Below, in pieces: positions 48,763 to 59,446 of a stretch of DNA of 64,000 nt; the first letter of the stretch is position 1, and each line of letters starts with the position of its first letter. The stretch is from Buttiauxella sp. A111 (GTDB lineage: Bacteria; Pseudomonadota; Gammaproteobacteria; Enterobacterales; Enterobacteriaceae): the NCBI RefSeq assembly GCF_014189855.1, contig NZ_BJFN01000003.1:558001-622000 (forward strand). The letters are read 5' to 3'. The notes under the pieces are model-generated. The model saw only the letters and a program-made list of their open reading frames with translations. It was not told the DNA's origin and searched no databases. A program made the position numbers and the translations under genes.

Positions 48763-49866
48763 TTAGTTAACAATCATATCGTCACGATGAACGGCTACTG
48801 GGCCATACTCGTAGCCAAGTATTTCACCGATCTGTTGAGAGTGATGACCAGCAATACGACGCAAAGCGTCGCTATTGTATCGACATACACCATGAGCAAT
48901 ATCGCGCCCTTCAAGGCTGCGAATGCGGATAACTTCGCCACGAGAAAAGTTTCCAGTAACGTTTTTGATGCCCTTTGGCAACAGGGAGCTTCCGCGTTCG
49001 AGGATAGCTGCAAGCGCGCCATCATCAACCGTAATCTCACCCGCAGGAGGTGCACCAAATATCCAACGCTTGCGGTTTTCTAATGGCGACTGTTGGGCAT
49101 GGAAACGGGTCCCTACTGGCGTCCCCGCCATAACATCACCAATCACCCCAGGTTTGCTACCGGCCGCAATCACAACGTCGATACCCGCGCGACAGGCAAC
49201 ATCAGCAGCCTGCAACTTCGTGCCCATACCGCCCGTTCCAAGCCCTGAAACACTATCACCTGCTATCGCTCGAAGTGCGTCATCAATGCCGTGAACTTCT
49301 TTAATGAGCTCTGCTTCTGGGTTATTACGTGGGTCAGCAGTAAACAACCCTTGTTGGTCGGTCAGCAGTAATAGTTTATCGGCACCAGCCAAAATAGCTG
49401 CCAGCGCAGAAAGATTGTCATTATCACCAACTTTGATTTCTGCGGTCGCAACAGCATCGTTTTCATTGATTATCGGTACGATGTTGTTATCAAGCAATGC
49501 ACGCAAAGTGTCTCGCGCATTCAAGAAACGCTCACGATCTTCCATATCGGCACGGGTCAGTAGCATCTGTCCAACATGAATGCCGTAAATAGAAAATAGC
49601 TGTTCCCAAAGCTGGATCAATCGACTTTGGCCAACCGCCGCCAGTAATTGCTTGGATGCAATCGTTGCGGGCAGTTCGGGGTAACCTAAATGCTCGCGCC
49701 CCGCAGCAATCGCCCCGGAGGTCACAATAACAATGCGATGCCCGCAGGCATGAAGTTGTGCGCACTGGCGCACCAGCTCAACAATATGAGCTCTATTCAG
49801 GCGGCGCGAGCCACCGGTTAATACGCTAGTGCCTAGTTTTACCACCAGCGTCTGGCTGTCACTCAT
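48763..49866 (-). CDS. proB: Glutamate 5-kinase
   Basis: ProB phosphorylates glutamate, the first and proline-inhibited step of proline synthesis. From the ATG at 49866 ([27 protein letters not shown]) it has 367 residues as in E. coli. It comprises an amino-acid-kinase domain and a C-terminal PUA domain ([14 protein letters not shown] to [16 protein letters not shown]). The frame extends upstream to 49944 without homology. A minus-strand Pho-box-like site lies 140 bases upstream. Confidence 0.97.
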   Translation of the reverse strand: MSDSQTLVVKLGTSVLTGGSRRLNRAHIVELVRQCAQLHACGHRIVIVTSGAIAAGREHLGYPELPATIASKQLLAAVGQSRLIQLWEQLFSIYGIHVGQMLLTRADMEDRERFLNARDTLRALLDNNIVPIINENDAVATAEIKVGDNDNLSALAAILAGADKLLLLTDQQGLFTADPRNNPEAELIKEVHGIDDALRAIAGDSVSGLGTGGMGTKLQAADVACRAGIDVVIAAGSKPGVIGDVMAGTPVGTRFHAQQSPLENRKRWIFGAPPAGEITVDDGALAAILERGSSLLPKGIKNVTGNFSRGEVIRIRSLEGRDIAHGVCRYNSDALRRIAGHHSQQIGEILGYEYGPVAVHRDDMIVN

Positions 49867-50005
49867 GATTCTCTGCCGTTTCAACGAAATTGGAAAAATT
49901 AAAATGCCAGATGACGTTGTAACAGGAGTGACGCAGCTTGCCAACAGGCTCGGAAGGAAAATAGGGATCCAGAGGAAAAATGATCGGAAAACGTAGCGGT
50001 AAATT

Positions 50006-50023
50006 TTTACAGTTTTATGACAA
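50006..50023 (-). promoter_or_regulatory. Inverted Pho-box-like site between proB and phoE
   Basis: On the minus strand 50023-50006 reads TTGTCATAAAACTGTAAA, matching 15 of 18 positions of the PhoB consensus. It faces proB. It may be an upstream PhoB site helping phoE, since I recall inverted upstream pho sequences at E. coli phoE, or it may act on proB. Confidence 0.55.
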
Positions 50024-50060
50024 ATATAAATAATTACGTTTATTTAAACTTTCTCTTACT

Positions 50061-50092
50061 TTGTCATAAATGTTTCATCTCCAGACGATAAA
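50061..50092 (+). promoter_or_regulatory. Pho box and -10 of the phoE promoter
   Basis: TTGTCATAAATGTTTCAT at 50061-50078 matches 15 of 18 positions of the PhoB consensus. A GATAAA -10-like hexamer starts at 50087, the usual distance. This supports PhoB-dependent expression of the porin. Confidence 0.75.
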
Positions 50093-50162
50093 ACTCTCTG
50101 CGTTTTTTAACGGGATCTCTCCTGATTAAATTTTTAGCGCGTAGACACTAATGGGATGAAAA

Positions 50163-51263
50163 ATGAATAAAAGCATGTTGGCAGTAATGGTATTGGGTTT
50201 TCTGGCGTCATCAACTTCTTCGCAGGCAGCGGAAATTTATAATAAAGATGGCAATAAACTCGACCTTTACGGAAAAGTAAAAGCTGAACACTATCTGAGT
50301 GATAATAATTCTGTAGATGGCGATCAGTCTTATGTTCGTCTGGGCTTTAAAGGCCAGACACAAATTAACGATCAGTTAACGGGTTTTGGTCAGTGGGAAT
50401 ATCAAGTTGCTGCTAACAAAGTTGAAGGTGATGTTAACACCACCAAAACTCGTCTGGCATTTGCTGGGTTAAAAGCGGGTGATATCGGTTCTTTCGATTA
50501 TGGCCGTAACTATGGTGTGCTCTATAACATCGCATCTTATACAGATATGATGCCTGAGTTTGGTGACGACTCTTACACTAAAACCGATAACTTCATGACT
50601 GGCCGTGCTAACGGTGTGGCAACCTATCGTAATAACACTTTCTTTGGCCTGGTTGATGGCCTGAAACTCGCCTTGCAATATCAGGGAAAAAACGAGAGCG
50701 ATGGACGTGCAACTAGCAAGCAAAATGGCGACGGATTCGGTACTTCACTGTCATATGACATTGCAGATACGGGTCTGACTATCGGTGCTGGTTATGCTAA
50801 TTCCAATCGCACTTTGGCACAAAAAAACCTGGCGGTGGGTACGGGTGATAATGCCGAAGCCTGGACAACGGGCTTGAAATACGATGATCACAATGTTTAT
50901 CTGGCAGCAATGTATGCTGAAACGCGTAATATGACGCCAATTTCTGGTACTGCATCTATTAATGGTGTTAACAGAAGCATCAACGGTTTTGCAAATAAAA
51001 ACCAGGCCTTCGAAGTCATTGCACAATATCAGTTTGACTTTGGACTGCGTCCATCCCTGGGCTATGTCCAGTCAAAAGGTAAGGATATTGAAGGCGTGGG
51101 CGATGCGGACCTGGTGAAATATATTGATGTGGCTGCCACTTATTATTTCAATAAAAACATGTCAGCTTTTGTTGATTACAAAATTAACCAGTTGAGCGAT
51201 GACAATGCACTTAATCTGAACAACGATGATGTTGTCGCATTAGGCTTGGTTTATCAGTTCTAA
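50163..51263 (+). CDS. phoE: Phosphate-limitation-inducible porin PhoE
   Basis: This 366-residue general porin has a signal peptide ending SSQA, the mature start [17 protein letters not shown], 16-strand trimeric porin repeats and the terminal VYQF. Its place between proB and crl, the Pho box and the PhoE-like C-terminal half ([39 protein letters not shown]) support phoE. It is 15 residues longer than E. coli PhoE, and its N-terminal half has OmpC/OmpN-like parts ([12 protein letters not shown]). Phosphate selectivity is therefore less certain. It ends at a strong terminator. Confidence 0.9.
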   Translation: MNKSMLAVMVLGFLASSTSSQAAEIYNKDGNKLDLYGKVKAEHYLSDNNSVDGDQSYVRLGFKGQTQINDQLTGFGQWEYQVAANKVEGDVNTTKTRLAFAGLKAGDIGSFDYGRNYGVLYNIASYTDMMPEFGDDSYTKTDNFMTGRANGVATYRNNTFFGLVDGLKLALQYQGKNESDGRATSKQNGDGFGTSLSYDIADTGLTIGAGYANSNRTLAQKNLAVGTGDNAEAWTTGLKYDDHNVYLAAMYAETRNMTPISGTASINGVNRSINGFANKNQAFEVIAQYQFDFGLRPSLGYVQSKGKDIEGVGDADLVKYIDVAATYYFNKNMSAFVDYKINQLSDDNALNLNNDDVVALGLVYQF

Positions 51264-51272
51264 GAGTCTGAC

Positions 51273-51308
51273 AAAAAAGCCCCACTCATTAAGTGGGGCT
51301 TTTTTTTA
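51273..51308. terminator. Bidirectional terminator between phoE and crl
   Basis: AAAAAAGCCCCAC at 51273-51285 pairs with GTGGGGCTTTTTT at 51293-51305 across a seven-base loop, with T-runs on both strands. The right arm reaches the crl stop codon, so the convergent genes share one terminator. Confidence 0.92.
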
Positions 51309-51707
51309 TGCTGATAATTTTACCGGTTTTTCCGCAAAATCTTGTGCAGGTACCAGTTCAAGATCCAGTGTGCTTAATAACTCACGCAAACGCTCGTGGA
51401 AACCACGCAGTGTTTGCTCAAGTCTTTCATCCACTTCTTTGTCTTTTGTTGCCGTCGCAGTCCATTTACCGTCTTTGTCGAACAAACCAAACTGGTAGGT
51501 GTAGGTAAATTGTTTTTCCTGAGCTTCCAACTCCATCCACCAGCCCCAGAATTCACGCTTCTCAGGTGCAGGCTTTACGTTGACGCACACAGCCAGGCAA
51601 TCGAAGAAGAAACGGTTATCTTCACATTGCTCTTCCCGGATATATGGGCCAAGCGAGGCAAATTTTTTAATCAATCTACTTTTCGGGTGTCCACTTGGTA
51701 ACGTCAT
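51306..51707 (-). CDS. crl: Sigma factor-binding protein Crl
   Basis: Crl binds RpoS and helps it assemble with RNA polymerase, favouring curli and other stationary-phase genes. The 133-residue length equals E. coli Crl. The start [16 protein letters not shown] and the core [21 protein letters not shown] and [13 protein letters not shown] are typical. Place between phoE and frsA is conserved. Confidence 0.97.
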   Translation of the reverse strand: MTLPSGHPKSRLIKKFASLGPYIREEQCEDNRFFFDCLAVCVNVKPAPEKREFWGWWMELEAQEKQFTYTYQFGLFDKDGKWTATATKDKEVDERLEQTLRGFHERLRELLSTLDLELVPAQDFAEKPVKLSA

Positions 51708-51764
51708 TCCGATCTCCTGTTGTGAAGCATCTGTTTTACCAAACCAACAAAATTTAGCAAATCA

Positions 51765-53012
51765 TTAACGTAATCTCTGCTTGATCCATCCAGTAATTTC
51801 TTTCAGCGCTTTGTCAAAGTTGCGATACACCGGGTTAAATGGGATCGCTAACAACTTACCATCCGCAGATGACGAGGTGATTAAACGAGAATCGTCTTCC
51901 GGGCTGAACGGATCGTTCGCCCAGTAACCCGATAACATAGGTGTTGGACAATGACGCCCTAATAGCCCCTGAGTTTTTAGCGAGTAGCGGTTCAACTCTA
52001 CGCGTAACGCATTGTCAGATGCATCGTGCATTCCCAGACGGCTCGCCAACACATCAATATACATCTCCGGCACCTGAGCCTGACGTGATGCATCACTCAA
52101 TAAACTATGAACAACCGGGCCAAGGCATGCAACGGCCTTCAAACGAGGCGCCTCGATATACCCCAAACGCACCGCGACATTTGCCCCAAAACGGAAACCA
52201 AACGCCGCCACGCGGGTGTGGTCTATCCAGGGAATATTGGGCAGAGCTTTCAAAACATGCTGGTGTAACAGACTCGAATCCTGAGTCAGTTTCCATTTTG
52301 AAGAAAATCCGACGGATGGCATATCGATGGTTAACATCGCGATACCTTCGGGCGCAAAATATTTCTCGAATAAAGTGTAATAATCGCTTTGCAACGCATC
52401 CAGACCGCCGCAAATCAGTACCGTTGGGAATGGACCTTCCCCTCCTTTTGGCACATGAAGGAACCCTGTTATCGCACCGCCGCCAGGAATAGTAAATTCC
52501 AGTTCACGCAAGCCGCCAGAGAGACGTGGGGCTGCTTCTTCGTAGGCTCGATTTGCCAAAACTTGAGCCTGTTCGGCAAGTTGGTCACCTTTCAGGTGGG
52601 GATAGGCAGCAATACTGTAAAGATTGGCAGCCTGTAACCAATATTTGCCGCTAAGAACTTTATCGGTCTCCTGGTTGGCTCGCTGCTGCCAAAGCATTGC
52701 CTGCTTCGACCATTCAAAAATCCAGTTTCCACTGCGGTAACCGACAACCGTATCAAACAGATCGGCATTAGTGCGCTCAGCTGGATTAACCGCAATGCGA
52801 GCCTGCACTTCAAGAATTTCACGTGGATCGACACCCCGCCAAACCCACAACAGGCGGTTAATCATGCGATACCAGTGAGGAACAGATTTACCGTCCAGAG
52901 CAGACTGGATAACGGGGGCAGTTTGGTGTTGAGCGCGACGAACTAAAGTCGATGTCTCGGGATGCTTAAATCGGGGTTTAAATAGCGTTTCGCTAAGGTT
53001 GGCCTGTACCAT
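51765..53012 (-). CDS. frsA: Fermentation-respiration switch protein FrsA (esterase)
   Basis: FrsA (YafA) has an alpha/beta-hydrolase fold and is reported to bind IIA-Glc and affect the fermentation-respiration balance. From the ATG at 53012 ([26 protein letters not shown]) it has 415 residues, matching E. coli (414). Hydrolase features include [14 protein letters not shown] and the [15 protein letters not shown] region in place of a classical GxSxG. The 47 extra upstream codons of the open frame lack homology. Confidence 0.93.
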   Translation of the reverse strand: MVQANLSETLFKPRFKHPETSTLVRRAQHQTAPVIQSALDGKSVPHWYRMINRLLWVWRGVDPREILEVQARIAVNPAERTNADLFDTVVGYRSGNWIFEWSKQAMLWQQRANQETDKVLSGKYWLQAANLYSIAAYPHLKGDQLAEQAQVLANRAYEEAAPRLSGGLRELEFTIPGGGAITGFLHVPKGGEGPFPTVLICGGLDALQSDYYTLFEKYFAPEGIAMLTIDMPSVGFSSKWKLTQDSSLLHQHVLKALPNIPWIDHTRVAAFGFRFGANVAVRLGYIEAPRLKAVACLGPVVHSLLSDASRQAQVPEMYIDVLASRLGMHDASDNALRVELNRYSLKTQGLLGRHCPTPMLSGYWANDPFSPEDDSRLITSSSADGKLLAIPFNPVYRNFDKALKEITGWIKQRLR

Positions 53013-53124
53013 CGCCTTCTGCCTCCATATAAACGTCAGGAATGCAGCTATTGTACTCTGTCGGCAACCAAATAACACAAACGCCCGGCATTGCCGGGCG
53101 TAAATCAGTGCAAATATCGAAATG

Positions 53125-53323
53125 TATAACCTAAATCTTTTGAGTTGCAGCAAGGCGGCAAGCGCTGTTCAAATCTGTCTGGAACAGATTTGAACAGCGC
53201 TTGCGCTGGCCCGAAGGGTGAGCCTCATGGACGAGGCTCATAATCCCCAGGAGCTTACTCAAGTAAGTGACTGGGGTGAATGAGTGCAGCCAACACCGCT
53301 GTGGCTCAAAGGATGACGGTTAT
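53125..53323. repeat. ERIC element with an internal insertion of about 70 bp
   Basis: ERIC ends are at 53125 (TATAACCTAAATC...GAGTTGCAGCAAGGCGGCAAGC) and 53242-53323 (AATCCCCAGGAGCTTAC, GTGACTGGGGTGAA, GGATGACGG). Between them is an insert with two hairpins: a perfect 21-bp stem (53158-53178 with 53184-53204, loop CTGGA) and an 8-bp stem (53219-53226 with 53233-53240). Removing the insert restores an ERIC of about 127 bp. The right end touches the gpt stop codon. Confidence 0.88.
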
Positions 53324-53781
53324 TAACGGCCAGCTAAAGGTGGTACAAACACCACGCCCATATCCCACGGCTGTTCAATCCAGGTATCCTGCGGGATATC
53401 GATAACGTAATCGTCAACCAAAGGCTGACCTGCAGGCTTAGCGAAGATAGTGACAAAATGCGCTTTTGGATACATTTCACGGATAGCCACTGCGGTGCCG
53501 CCAGTATCTACCAGGTCATCAATAACGATGAAGCCTTCACCATCACCTTCAGCACGTTTCAGCACAGTGAGTTCGCGCTGGTTGTCGTGGTCATAGCTGG
53601 AGATACAAACGGTATCAACATGACGAATCCCCAATTCACGTGCCAGCAGTGCGCCAGGAACCAAGCCGCCACGGCTAACGGCAATAATGCCTTTCCACTG
53701 TTCAGCAGGAAGCAGACGGCTTGCCAGCTTACGCGCGTGAATCTGCAACATGTCCCAGGTGACGATGTATTTTTCGCTCAT
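53323..53781 (-). CDS. gpt: Xanthine-guanine phosphoribosyltransferase
   Basis: Gpt salvages guanine and xanthine (and weakly hypoxanthine) with PRPP. The 152-residue length is that of E. coli Gpt. The PRPP-binding loop [18 protein letters not shown] and the N-terminal [19 protein letters not shown] are clear. The stop codon coincides with the edge of an ERIC element. It is divergent from pepD, as in E. coli. Confidence 0.97.
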   Translation of the reverse strand: MSEKYIVTWDMLQIHARKLASRLLPAEQWKGIIAVSRGGLVPGALLARELGIRHVDTVCISSYDHDNQRELTVLKRAEGDGEGFIVIDDLVDTGGTAVAIREMYPKAHFVTIFAKPAGQPLVDDYVIDIPQDTWIEQPWDMGVVFVPPLAGR

Positions 53782-54046
53782 GTGAAATTATCCCAGCCAG
53801 TTATTAACGGCTTAAAAATGTTCAAAGGGGTTTTGGTTGCGCGAGATTATAGAGATCTGGCGCACTAAAAACCAGTGCTGTGGGCTCGCCCCCTTCGTTT
53901 TTACGTGCTTTAGATCGTCATAGCGTGAGTTAAAGTGGTATTCTCAAGCCAGCACACAATGCTTACTTGTGTTGTATTTCATTTAGATCAATCCTGGTCT
54001 CTGCTTACCAAAATAGTCGGCAGAGTCGATGTCAAGGAGACTTATC

Positions 54047-55504
54047 GTGTCTGAATTGTCTCAATTATCTCCGCAACCGCTGTGGGATATTTTTGCCAAA
54101 ATCTGTTCTATTCCGCACCCTTCTTATCATGAAGAACAACTTGCGGAACATATTCTGTCCTGGGCAAAAGAAAAAGGCCTTCATGTAGAGCGCGACCAGG
54201 TCGGCAATATCCTGATCCGTAAACCTGCAACTGCGGGCATGGAAAACCGTAAAGCGGTGGTCCTGCAGGCTCACCTTGATATGGTGCCGCAGAAAAATAA
54301 CGACACTGTCCATGATTTCACCAAAGATCCGATTCAACCGTACATTGACGGTGAGTGGATTAAAGCGCGCGGAACTACGCTGGGCGCAGATAACGGTATT
54401 GGTATGGCGTCCGCTCTGGCGGTGCTGGCAGATGATTCGGTATCTCATGGCCCATTAGAAGTTCTGCTTACCATGACTGAAGAAGCCGGTATGGACGGTG
54501 CTTTTGGTCTGCAAGCGGGCTGGTTGCAAGCTGATATTCTGATCAACACCGACTCTGAAGAAGAAGGTGAGATCTATATGGGTTGTGCTGGTGGGATTGA
54601 TTTTATCTCCACTCTGCCACTGCAACGCGAAGCGATTCCTGCCGGTTACGAAACCTTTAAGCTGACCATCAAAGGTCTGAAAGGTGGTCACTCAGGTGGT
54701 GAAATCCATTTGGGTCTGGGCAACGCAAACAAATTGCTGGCTCGTTTCCTGTTCGCTCACGCAGCAGAACTGGATGCTCGTTTGATTGATCTGAACGGCG
54801 GTACGCTGCGCAATGCTATTCCACGTGAAGGCTTTGCTACCCTGGCCGTTCCGGCAGATAAAGCAGCGCAGCTGGAATTACTGGCTAACAAGTTCCTTTC
54901 GATTCTGAAAAATGAACTGGCAGCCGTCGAGAAAAACATCACAGTTTTACTCGAGACAGTCACTACAGACAAGAAAGCGCTGACTGCGAAAAGTCGCGAC
55001 ACTTTCCTGAGTCTGCTGAACGCAATGCCAAATGGTGTAATCCGTAATTCCGATGCAGTAAAAGGCGTTGTGGAAACCTCACTGAACGTAGGTGTGGTCA
55101 CAATGACTGACGAAAGCGCAGAAATCATCTGCCTGATTCGTTCACTGATTGATAGCGGTAAAGATTACGTGGTTGGCATGCTCCACGCTTTGGGCCAGCT
55201 CGCTGGCGCGCAAACCGTGGCGAAAGGCAGCTACCCTGGCTGGCAGCCGGATGCAAACTCACCAGTTATGCATTTGGTTCGTGAAACATACCAGAAGCTG
55301 TTCAATAAGACTCCGAACATCATGGTCATCCATGCGGGTCTGGAATGTGGTCTGTTTAAGAAACCTTACCCAGATATGGATATGGTTTCCATTGGGCCGA
55401 CCATCACGGGTCCACATTCTCCTGATGAACAAGTTCATATCGAAAGCGTAGGTCAATACTGGATCTTGCTGACAGAATTGCTGAAAGCCATTCCTGCTAA
55501 GTAA
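54047..55504 (+). CDS. pepD: Aminoacyl-histidine dipeptidase (peptidase D)
   Basis: PepD is a cytoplasmic M20-family zinc dipeptidase acting on Xaa-His dipeptides such as carnosine. I choose the GTG at 54047 (MSELSQLSPQPLWDIF), eight bases after AAGGAG, giving 485 residues as in E. coli; the frame begins six codons earlier. Metal-site motifs are AHLDMVPQ, GADNGIGMA, MTEEAGMDGAFGL and INTDSEEEGEIYMG. It ends at a nested hairpin. Confidence 0.96.
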   Translation: MSELSQLSPQPLWDIFAKICSIPHPSYHEEQLAEHILSWAKEKGLHVERDQVGNILIRKPATAGMENRKAVVLQAHLDMVPQKNNDTVHDFTKDPIQPYIDGEWIKARGTTLGADNGIGMASALAVLADDSVSHGPLEVLLTMTEEAGMDGAFGLQAGWLQADILINTDSEEEGEIYMGCAGGIDFISTLPLQREAIPAGYETFKLTIKGLKGGHSGGEIHLGLGNANKLLARFLFAHAAELDARLIDLNGGTLRNAIPREGFATLAVPADKAAQLELLANKFLSILKNELAAVEKNITVLLETVTTDKKALTAKSRDTFLSLLNAMPNGVIRNSDAVKGVVETSLNVGVVTMTDESAEIICLIRSLIDSGKDYVVGMLHALGQLAGAQTVAKGSYPGWQPDANSPVMHLVRETYQKLFNKTPNIMVIHAGLECGLFKKPYPDMDMVSIGPTITGPHSPDEQVHIESVGQYWILLTELLKAIPAK

Positions 55505-55513
55505 GCACTAAAT

Positions 55514-55573
55514 AACCCTCATTCTGGCCTTCTCCCTCAGGGAGAAGGAGAAAACCGAGTGAGGGTTTTTTTA
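55514..55573. terminator. Nested hairpin terminator between pepD and dinB
   Basis: AACCCTCA at 55514-55521 pairs with TGAGGGTT at 55560-55567, enclosing a second perfect stem CCTTCTCCC/GGGAGAAGG (55528-55536 with 55540-55548). A T7 run follows and reaches the convergent dinB stop. It belongs to the same CCCTCACCC/CCTTCTCCC repeat family as the cluster at 19.3 kb. Confidence 0.85.
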
Positions 55574-56626
55574 TAGCCCCAGCACCAGTTGACGCTCCAT
55601 CTGCGGGTCCAGCAAAGTCACATGCAAACCCACTAACCTTACCCCTCGCCCACCCCGGCGTTCTTCCCATGTTTTCTTCGCAGTTGAGATTAAATCGGCT
55701 TTATTTAGCTGCGGCCAGACATGTTCCTGGGTGGTCTGCTGGAAATCTTTAAATTTGAGTTTGATACCCTGCCTGGCAATCAGTAAGTCCGGTTTAACCT
55801 TTTTCAAACGTCGTTCAAGTTCTGGGTAAAGCTGTTCAATGATGGCCTCGCATTCATGCCACTCATGAATATCTTCAGCGAGCGTTTTCTCAACGCCAAC
55901 CGATTTACGTTGCCGTTCGTTATTAATTTCACGTTCATCTATTCCCTGGCTTCGCTCCCATAACACGCGCCCGAATTTACCAAACCGTTTAAGTAACGAG
56001 GCGAGATCGGTGCTCTGCACATCAGCACAGGTACGTAATCCCAAACTCTCCAGTTTTCCCGCCGTGACTTTGCCGACGCCTGGAATTTTGCCAAGCGGCA
56101 GGGTTTGCAAAAACGCGGGAATTTCCTCCGGAGTGATCACGTATTGCCCGTTGGGTTTATTAAGGTCAGAAGCGATTTTGGCGAGGAATTTTACCGGGGC
56201 GATACCCGCAGAAGCGGTGAGATTAAGTTCGTCCGAAATTGCCTGACGAATTTCCTTTGCCATGAGCGTTGCAGACCCCAGGCAGTTCAGACTATCGGTG
56301 ACATCCAGATAAGCCTCATCCAGTGACAGCGGTTCGATAAGTGTGGTGTATCGGCTAAAAATTTCACGGATATGATTTGAAGCTTCTTTGTATGCTTCAA
56401 AGCGCCCCGGTAAAAGAGTCAGGTGTGGACATAATTTGAGTGCCATAGCTGTCGACATCGCGCTATGCACACCAAACTTTCGGGCTGGATAATTTGCTGT
56501 ACTGATGACGCCACGTCGTTGTGCACTCCCGCCGATTGCCAACGGGACATCCCGCAATGCAGGGTTATCACGCATCTCAACAGCTGCAAAAAAGCAGTCC
56601 ATATCAACATGAATGATTTTACGCAT
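55571..56626 (-). CDS. dinB: DNA polymerase IV
   Basis: DinB is the Y-family translesion polymerase of the SOS response. From the ATG at 56626 ([22 protein letters not shown]) it has 351 residues as in E. coli. The catalytic acidic residues are in HVDMDCFF and [11 protein letters not shown]. The C-terminal QLVLGL is the beta-clamp binding motif. A GTG four codons upstream is possible. A LexA box lies 24 bases before the start. Confidence 0.97.
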   Translation of the reverse strand: MRKIIHVDMDCFFAAVEMRDNPALRDVPLAIGGSAQRRGVISTANYPARKFGVHSAMSTAMALKLCPHLTLLPGRFEAYKEASNHIREIFSRYTTLIEPLSLDEAYLDVTDSLNCLGSATLMAKEIRQAISDELNLTASAGIAPVKFLAKIASDLNKPNGQYVITPEEIPAFLQTLPLGKIPGVGKVTAGKLESLGLRTCADVQSTDLASLLKRFGKFGRVLWERSQGIDEREINNERQRKSVGVEKTLAEDIHEWHECEAIIEQLYPELERRLKKVKPDLLIARQGIKLKFKDFQQTTQEHVWPQLNKADLISTAKKTWEERRGGRGVRLVGLHVTLLDPQMERQLVLGL

Positions 56627-56649
56627 ACGTATTCGCACCAGTTACATAA

Positions 56650-56665
56650 CTGGATAAGTATACAG
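56650..56665 (-). promoter_or_regulatory. LexA (SOS) box upstream of dinB
   Basis: On the minus strand the site reads CTGTATACTTATCCAG, matching CTGT-N8-ACAG with a single mismatch. It is nearly the E. coli dinB box as I recall it, and overlaps the expected promoter. Confidence 0.88.
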
Positions 56666-56691
56666 TTAAAATAAATAAAGAGGAAAGTCTT

Positions 56692-56723
56692 AGGGAAAGA
56701 AACCTCCCGACAATGCGGGAGGT
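56692..56723 (-). terminator. Terminator of the nqr operon
   Basis: ACCTCCCG at 56702-56709 pairs with CGGGAGGT at 56716-56723. On the minus strand TTTCTTTCCC follows the stem. It lies just past the nqrM stop codon. Confidence 0.8.
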
Positions 56724-56732
56724 CTTAGTCGA

Positions 56733-56957
56733 TTACAAGATGCGGTTTTGCTGAAGTTTTGCCTGCCGCTCAGCTTTCGCGATGCGCTTCTTACGAGCAT
56801 CACAAGGTTCAGGACAGTTGCAGACTTTCTCCATGCCTAGTGCGGCAATGCCACCACAGCTACCCTGAAGCGTTTTGCGCTTCACGATAACACCCAGTGA
56901 CATTCCAAATATCACCAGAAGAAATATAACGAAGGTGGCTAAAAACAGTGTCAGCAT
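56733..56957 (-). CDS. nqrM: Na+-NQR maturation factor NqrM
   Basis: NqrM (DUF539) is a small membrane protein needed for assembly of Na+-NQR, thought to deliver iron to the NqrD/NqrE cysteine site. The 74 residues show one N-terminal span (LFLATFVIFLLVIFGMSLGVIV) and the four-cysteine motif GSCGGIAALG...CNCPEPC. It lies 11 bases after nqrF at the end of the operon. Confidence 0.93.
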   Translation of the reverse strand: MLTLFLATFVIFLLVIFGMSLGVIVKRKTLQGSCGGIAALGMEKVCNCPEPCDARKKRIAKAERQAKLQQNRIL

Positions 56958-56968
56958 AATGGCTCCCG

Positions 56969-58192
56969 TCAGCCGCCAAAGTCGTCGAGCATGATATTTT
57001 CATCCTCTACGCCAAGATCTTTAAGCATTTTAATAACTGCAGCATTCATCATCGGCGGCCCACACATATAGAACTCACAGTCTTCTGGTGCCGGGTGGCT
57101 GCGAAGATAGTTTTCCAATAATACGTTGTGGATGAAACCGGTGTAACCCGTCCAGTTATCTTCTGGCTGTGGATCAGAAAGGGCAACATTGAACGTGAAA
57201 TTCGGGTTTTCCTGCGCCAGTTTTTCAAACTCTTCTTCGTAGAACATCTCGCGCAGAGAACGAGCCCCATACCAGAAACTGATTTTACGCGTGCTATGAA
57301 GGCGTTTAAGCTGGTCAAAGATATGTGAACGCATTGGGGCCATACCTGCACCACCGCCAATGAACACCATTTCAGCGTCCGTATCTTTGGCAAAGAATTC
57401 ACCAAACGGCCCGGAAATTGTCACTTTGTCACCCGCTTTCAACGACCAGATATAGGAGGACATTATCCCCGGTGGTGCATCTGGCACATTCGGCGGTGGC
57501 GTAGCAATACGCACGTTCAGCATGATAATGCCTTTCTCATCCGGGTAGTTCGCCATGGAGTAAGCGCGAACACAGGGCTCTTTCACCACAGATTTGAAGC
57601 GGAAAAGATTAAACTTATCCCAGTCACCGCGATATTCCTGCGGAACATCAAAGTCCTGGTAATTAACTTCGTGAGGTGGGCTTTCAATCTGGATATACCC
57701 CCCCGCACGGAACGGCACCACGTCACCATCAGGAATGCGCAGTTTGAGTTCTTTTATGAAAGTCGCCTTGTTATCGTTAGAGATAACTTCACACTCCCAC
57801 TTTTTAACGCCAAAGATCTCTTCCGGAAGCTCGATTTTCATGTCTTGCTTAACAGCAACCTGACAGGCAAGGCGGCAGCCTTCTTTCGCTTCACGCTTAG
57901 TGATATGCGAAAGCTCGGTTGGCAGAATATCTCCACCACCTTCTTTAATTGTCACGCGGCATTGCCCGCAAGAACCACCGCCACCACAAGCAGAAGAGAT
58001 AAAAATCCCCTGGCTTGAGAGTGTATTAAGCAGTTTGTCACCCGCCGGAGCATGAAACTGTTTGTCTGCTTCGTTGTTAATCTCGATCAGCACATCACCG
58101 GAGTTCACAAGCTTTGACTTGGCAAACAAAATCAACAGAGCCAGAGCCAAAACAATGAGCGTGAACATCACCACGCCAAGAATAATTTCCAT
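56969..58192 (-). CDS. nqrF: Na+-NQR subunit F (NADH-oxidising)
   Basis: NqrF takes electrons from NADH through FAD to a 2Fe-2S cluster. The 407 residues comprise an N-terminal span, a ferredoxin domain with the cluster ligands Cys69, Cys75 and Cys78 ([12 protein letters not shown]) plus CRLAC later, an FAD domain (RAYSMANYP) and an NADH domain ([15 protein letters not shown]), ending MLDDFGG. Length is that of the Vibrio and Klebsiella subunit. Confidence 0.97.
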   Translation of the reverse strand: MEIILGVVMFTLIVLALALLILFAKSKLVNSGDVLIEINNEADKQFHAPAGDKLLNTLSSQGIFISSACGGGGSCGQCRVTIKEGGGDILPTELSHITKREAKEGCRLACQVAVKQDMKIELPEEIFGVKKWECEVISNDNKATFIKELKLRIPDGDVVPFRAGGYIQIESPPHEVNYQDFDVPQEYRGDWDKFNLFRFKSVVKEPCVRAYSMANYPDEKGIIMLNVRIATPPPNVPDAPPGIMSSYIWSLKAGDKVTISGPFGEFFAKDTDAEMVFIGGGAGMAPMRSHIFDQLKRLHSTRKISFWYGARSLREMFYEEEFEKLAQENPNFTFNVALSDPQPEDNWTGYTGFIHNVLLENYLRSHPAPEDCEFYMCGPPMMNAAVIKMLKDLGVEDENIMLDDFGG

Positions 58193-58204
58193 ACGTTTTC
58201 GCCC

Positions 58205-58801
58205 TTACAGCTGCACACCGGAGAATGACATAAAGCCCAGCGCCATCAATCCAGTGGTGATAAAGGTAATTCCTAAGCCGCGCAATCCTGCGGGCACATT
58301 GGCATATTTCATTTTCTCGCGGATACCTGCCATCGCGACAATCGCCAGCATCCAGCCCACACCAGAGCCAACACCATAAACAATGGATTCACCGAAGCTA
58401 TAGTCACGCTGCACCATAAACGATACGCCACCAAAAATTGCGCAGTTAACGGTGATAAGCGGCAGGAAAATACCCAGCGCGTTGTAGAGAGCCGGGAAGA
58501 AACGATCAAGGATCATTTCGAGGATCTGCACCAACGCGGCAATCACACCAATGAAGGTAATGAAGTTCAGGAAGCTCAGGTCAACGCCTTCTACCAACGC
58601 GCCATCACGAAGAATCAGGTTATAAACCAGGTTATTCGCAGGGACAGCAATCCCTAAAACGACGGTTACCGCTACACCCAAACCGAATGCAGTAGAGACT
58701 TTCTTGGAGACCGCAAGGAAGGTACACATACCAAGGAAGAACGCGAGCGCCATGTTCTCAATAAACACTGCGCGCACAAACAGACTAATCATATGTTCCA
58801 T
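58205..58801 (-). CDS. nqrE: Na+-NQR subunit E
   Basis: NqrE is one of two six-span subunits that hold a membrane iron centre. The 198 residues are typical: [30 protein letters not shown], with the expected Cys in spans 1 and 4 ([13 protein letters not shown]). It lies six bases after nqrD and 12 bases before nqrF. Confidence 0.97.
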   Translation of the reverse strand: MEHMISLFVRAVFIENMALAFFLGMCTFLAVSKKVSTAFGLGVAVTVVLGIAVPANNLVYNLILRDGALVEGVDLSFLNFITFIGVIAALVQILEMILDRFFPALYNALGIFLPLITVNCAIFGGVSFMVQRDYSFGESIVYGVGSGVGWMLAIVAMAGIREKMKYANVPAGLRGLGITFITTGLMALGFMSFSGVQL

Positions 58802-58807
58802 AGTCAG

Positions 58808-59446
58808 TTAGTCCTTTTCCTGCTGCGCAGGCTTGAGCGTACGCAGGGCCCAGATAAGCAGGCCGATAATAAAGAATGCACTCGGCGCGAGAAGGAACAG
58901 CCCGTTTGGCTGATACCAGCCACCGTTCTGCACCGTTTCAAACACCGTGATACCAAACAATTTACCACTGCCAATAAGCTCACGCAGGAAGCCAACCAGC
59001 AGCAGAATCACGCCATATCCCAAGCCATTACCGATACCATCCATAAAGCTTGCCAACGGTGGCGACTTCATGGCGTACGCTTCAGCGCGCCCCATGACGA
59101 TACAGTTGGTGATGATAAGGCCGACAAAGACCGAAAGTTGTTTGGAAATCTCGTAGGCGTAAGCGCGCAAAATCTGATCCACAACGATAACCAACGAAGC
59201 AATGATCGCCATCTGCACAATAATTCGCACACTGTTTGGGATCAGGTTACGGATCATCGAGATGAACATGCTGGAAAACGCCGTCACCACGGTGACCGCA
59301 AGCGTCATGACAAACGCGGTTTCCAGCTTTGTGGTTACCGCCAGCGCCGAGCAGACGCCGAGTATTTGCAAGGCAATGGGGTTGTTATCTATCAACGGGC
59401 TAACCAGTACCCGTTTGACCTCTTTCATGTCTGAAATATCAGCCAT
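58808..59446 (-). CDS. nqrD: Na+-NQR subunit D
   Basis: NqrD pairs with NqrE in the membrane iron site. From the ATG at 59446 ([24 protein letters not shown] upstream) it has 212 residues and about six spans. The cysteines appear in [10 protein letters not shown] and TNCIVMGR. The frame runs eight codons further upstream, but the homologous start is here. It overlaps the nqrC end by eight bases. Confidence 0.95.
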   Translation of the reverse strand: MADISDMKEVKRVLVSPLIDNNPIALQILGVCSALAVTTKLETAFVMTLAVTVVTAFSSMFISMIRNLIPNSVRIIVQMAIIASLVIVVDQILRAYAYEISKQLSVFVGLIITNCIVMGRAEAYAMKSPPLASFMDGIGNGLGYGVILLLVGFLRELIGSGKLFGITVFETVQNGGWYQPNGLFLLAPSAFFIIGLLIWALRTLKPAQQEKD

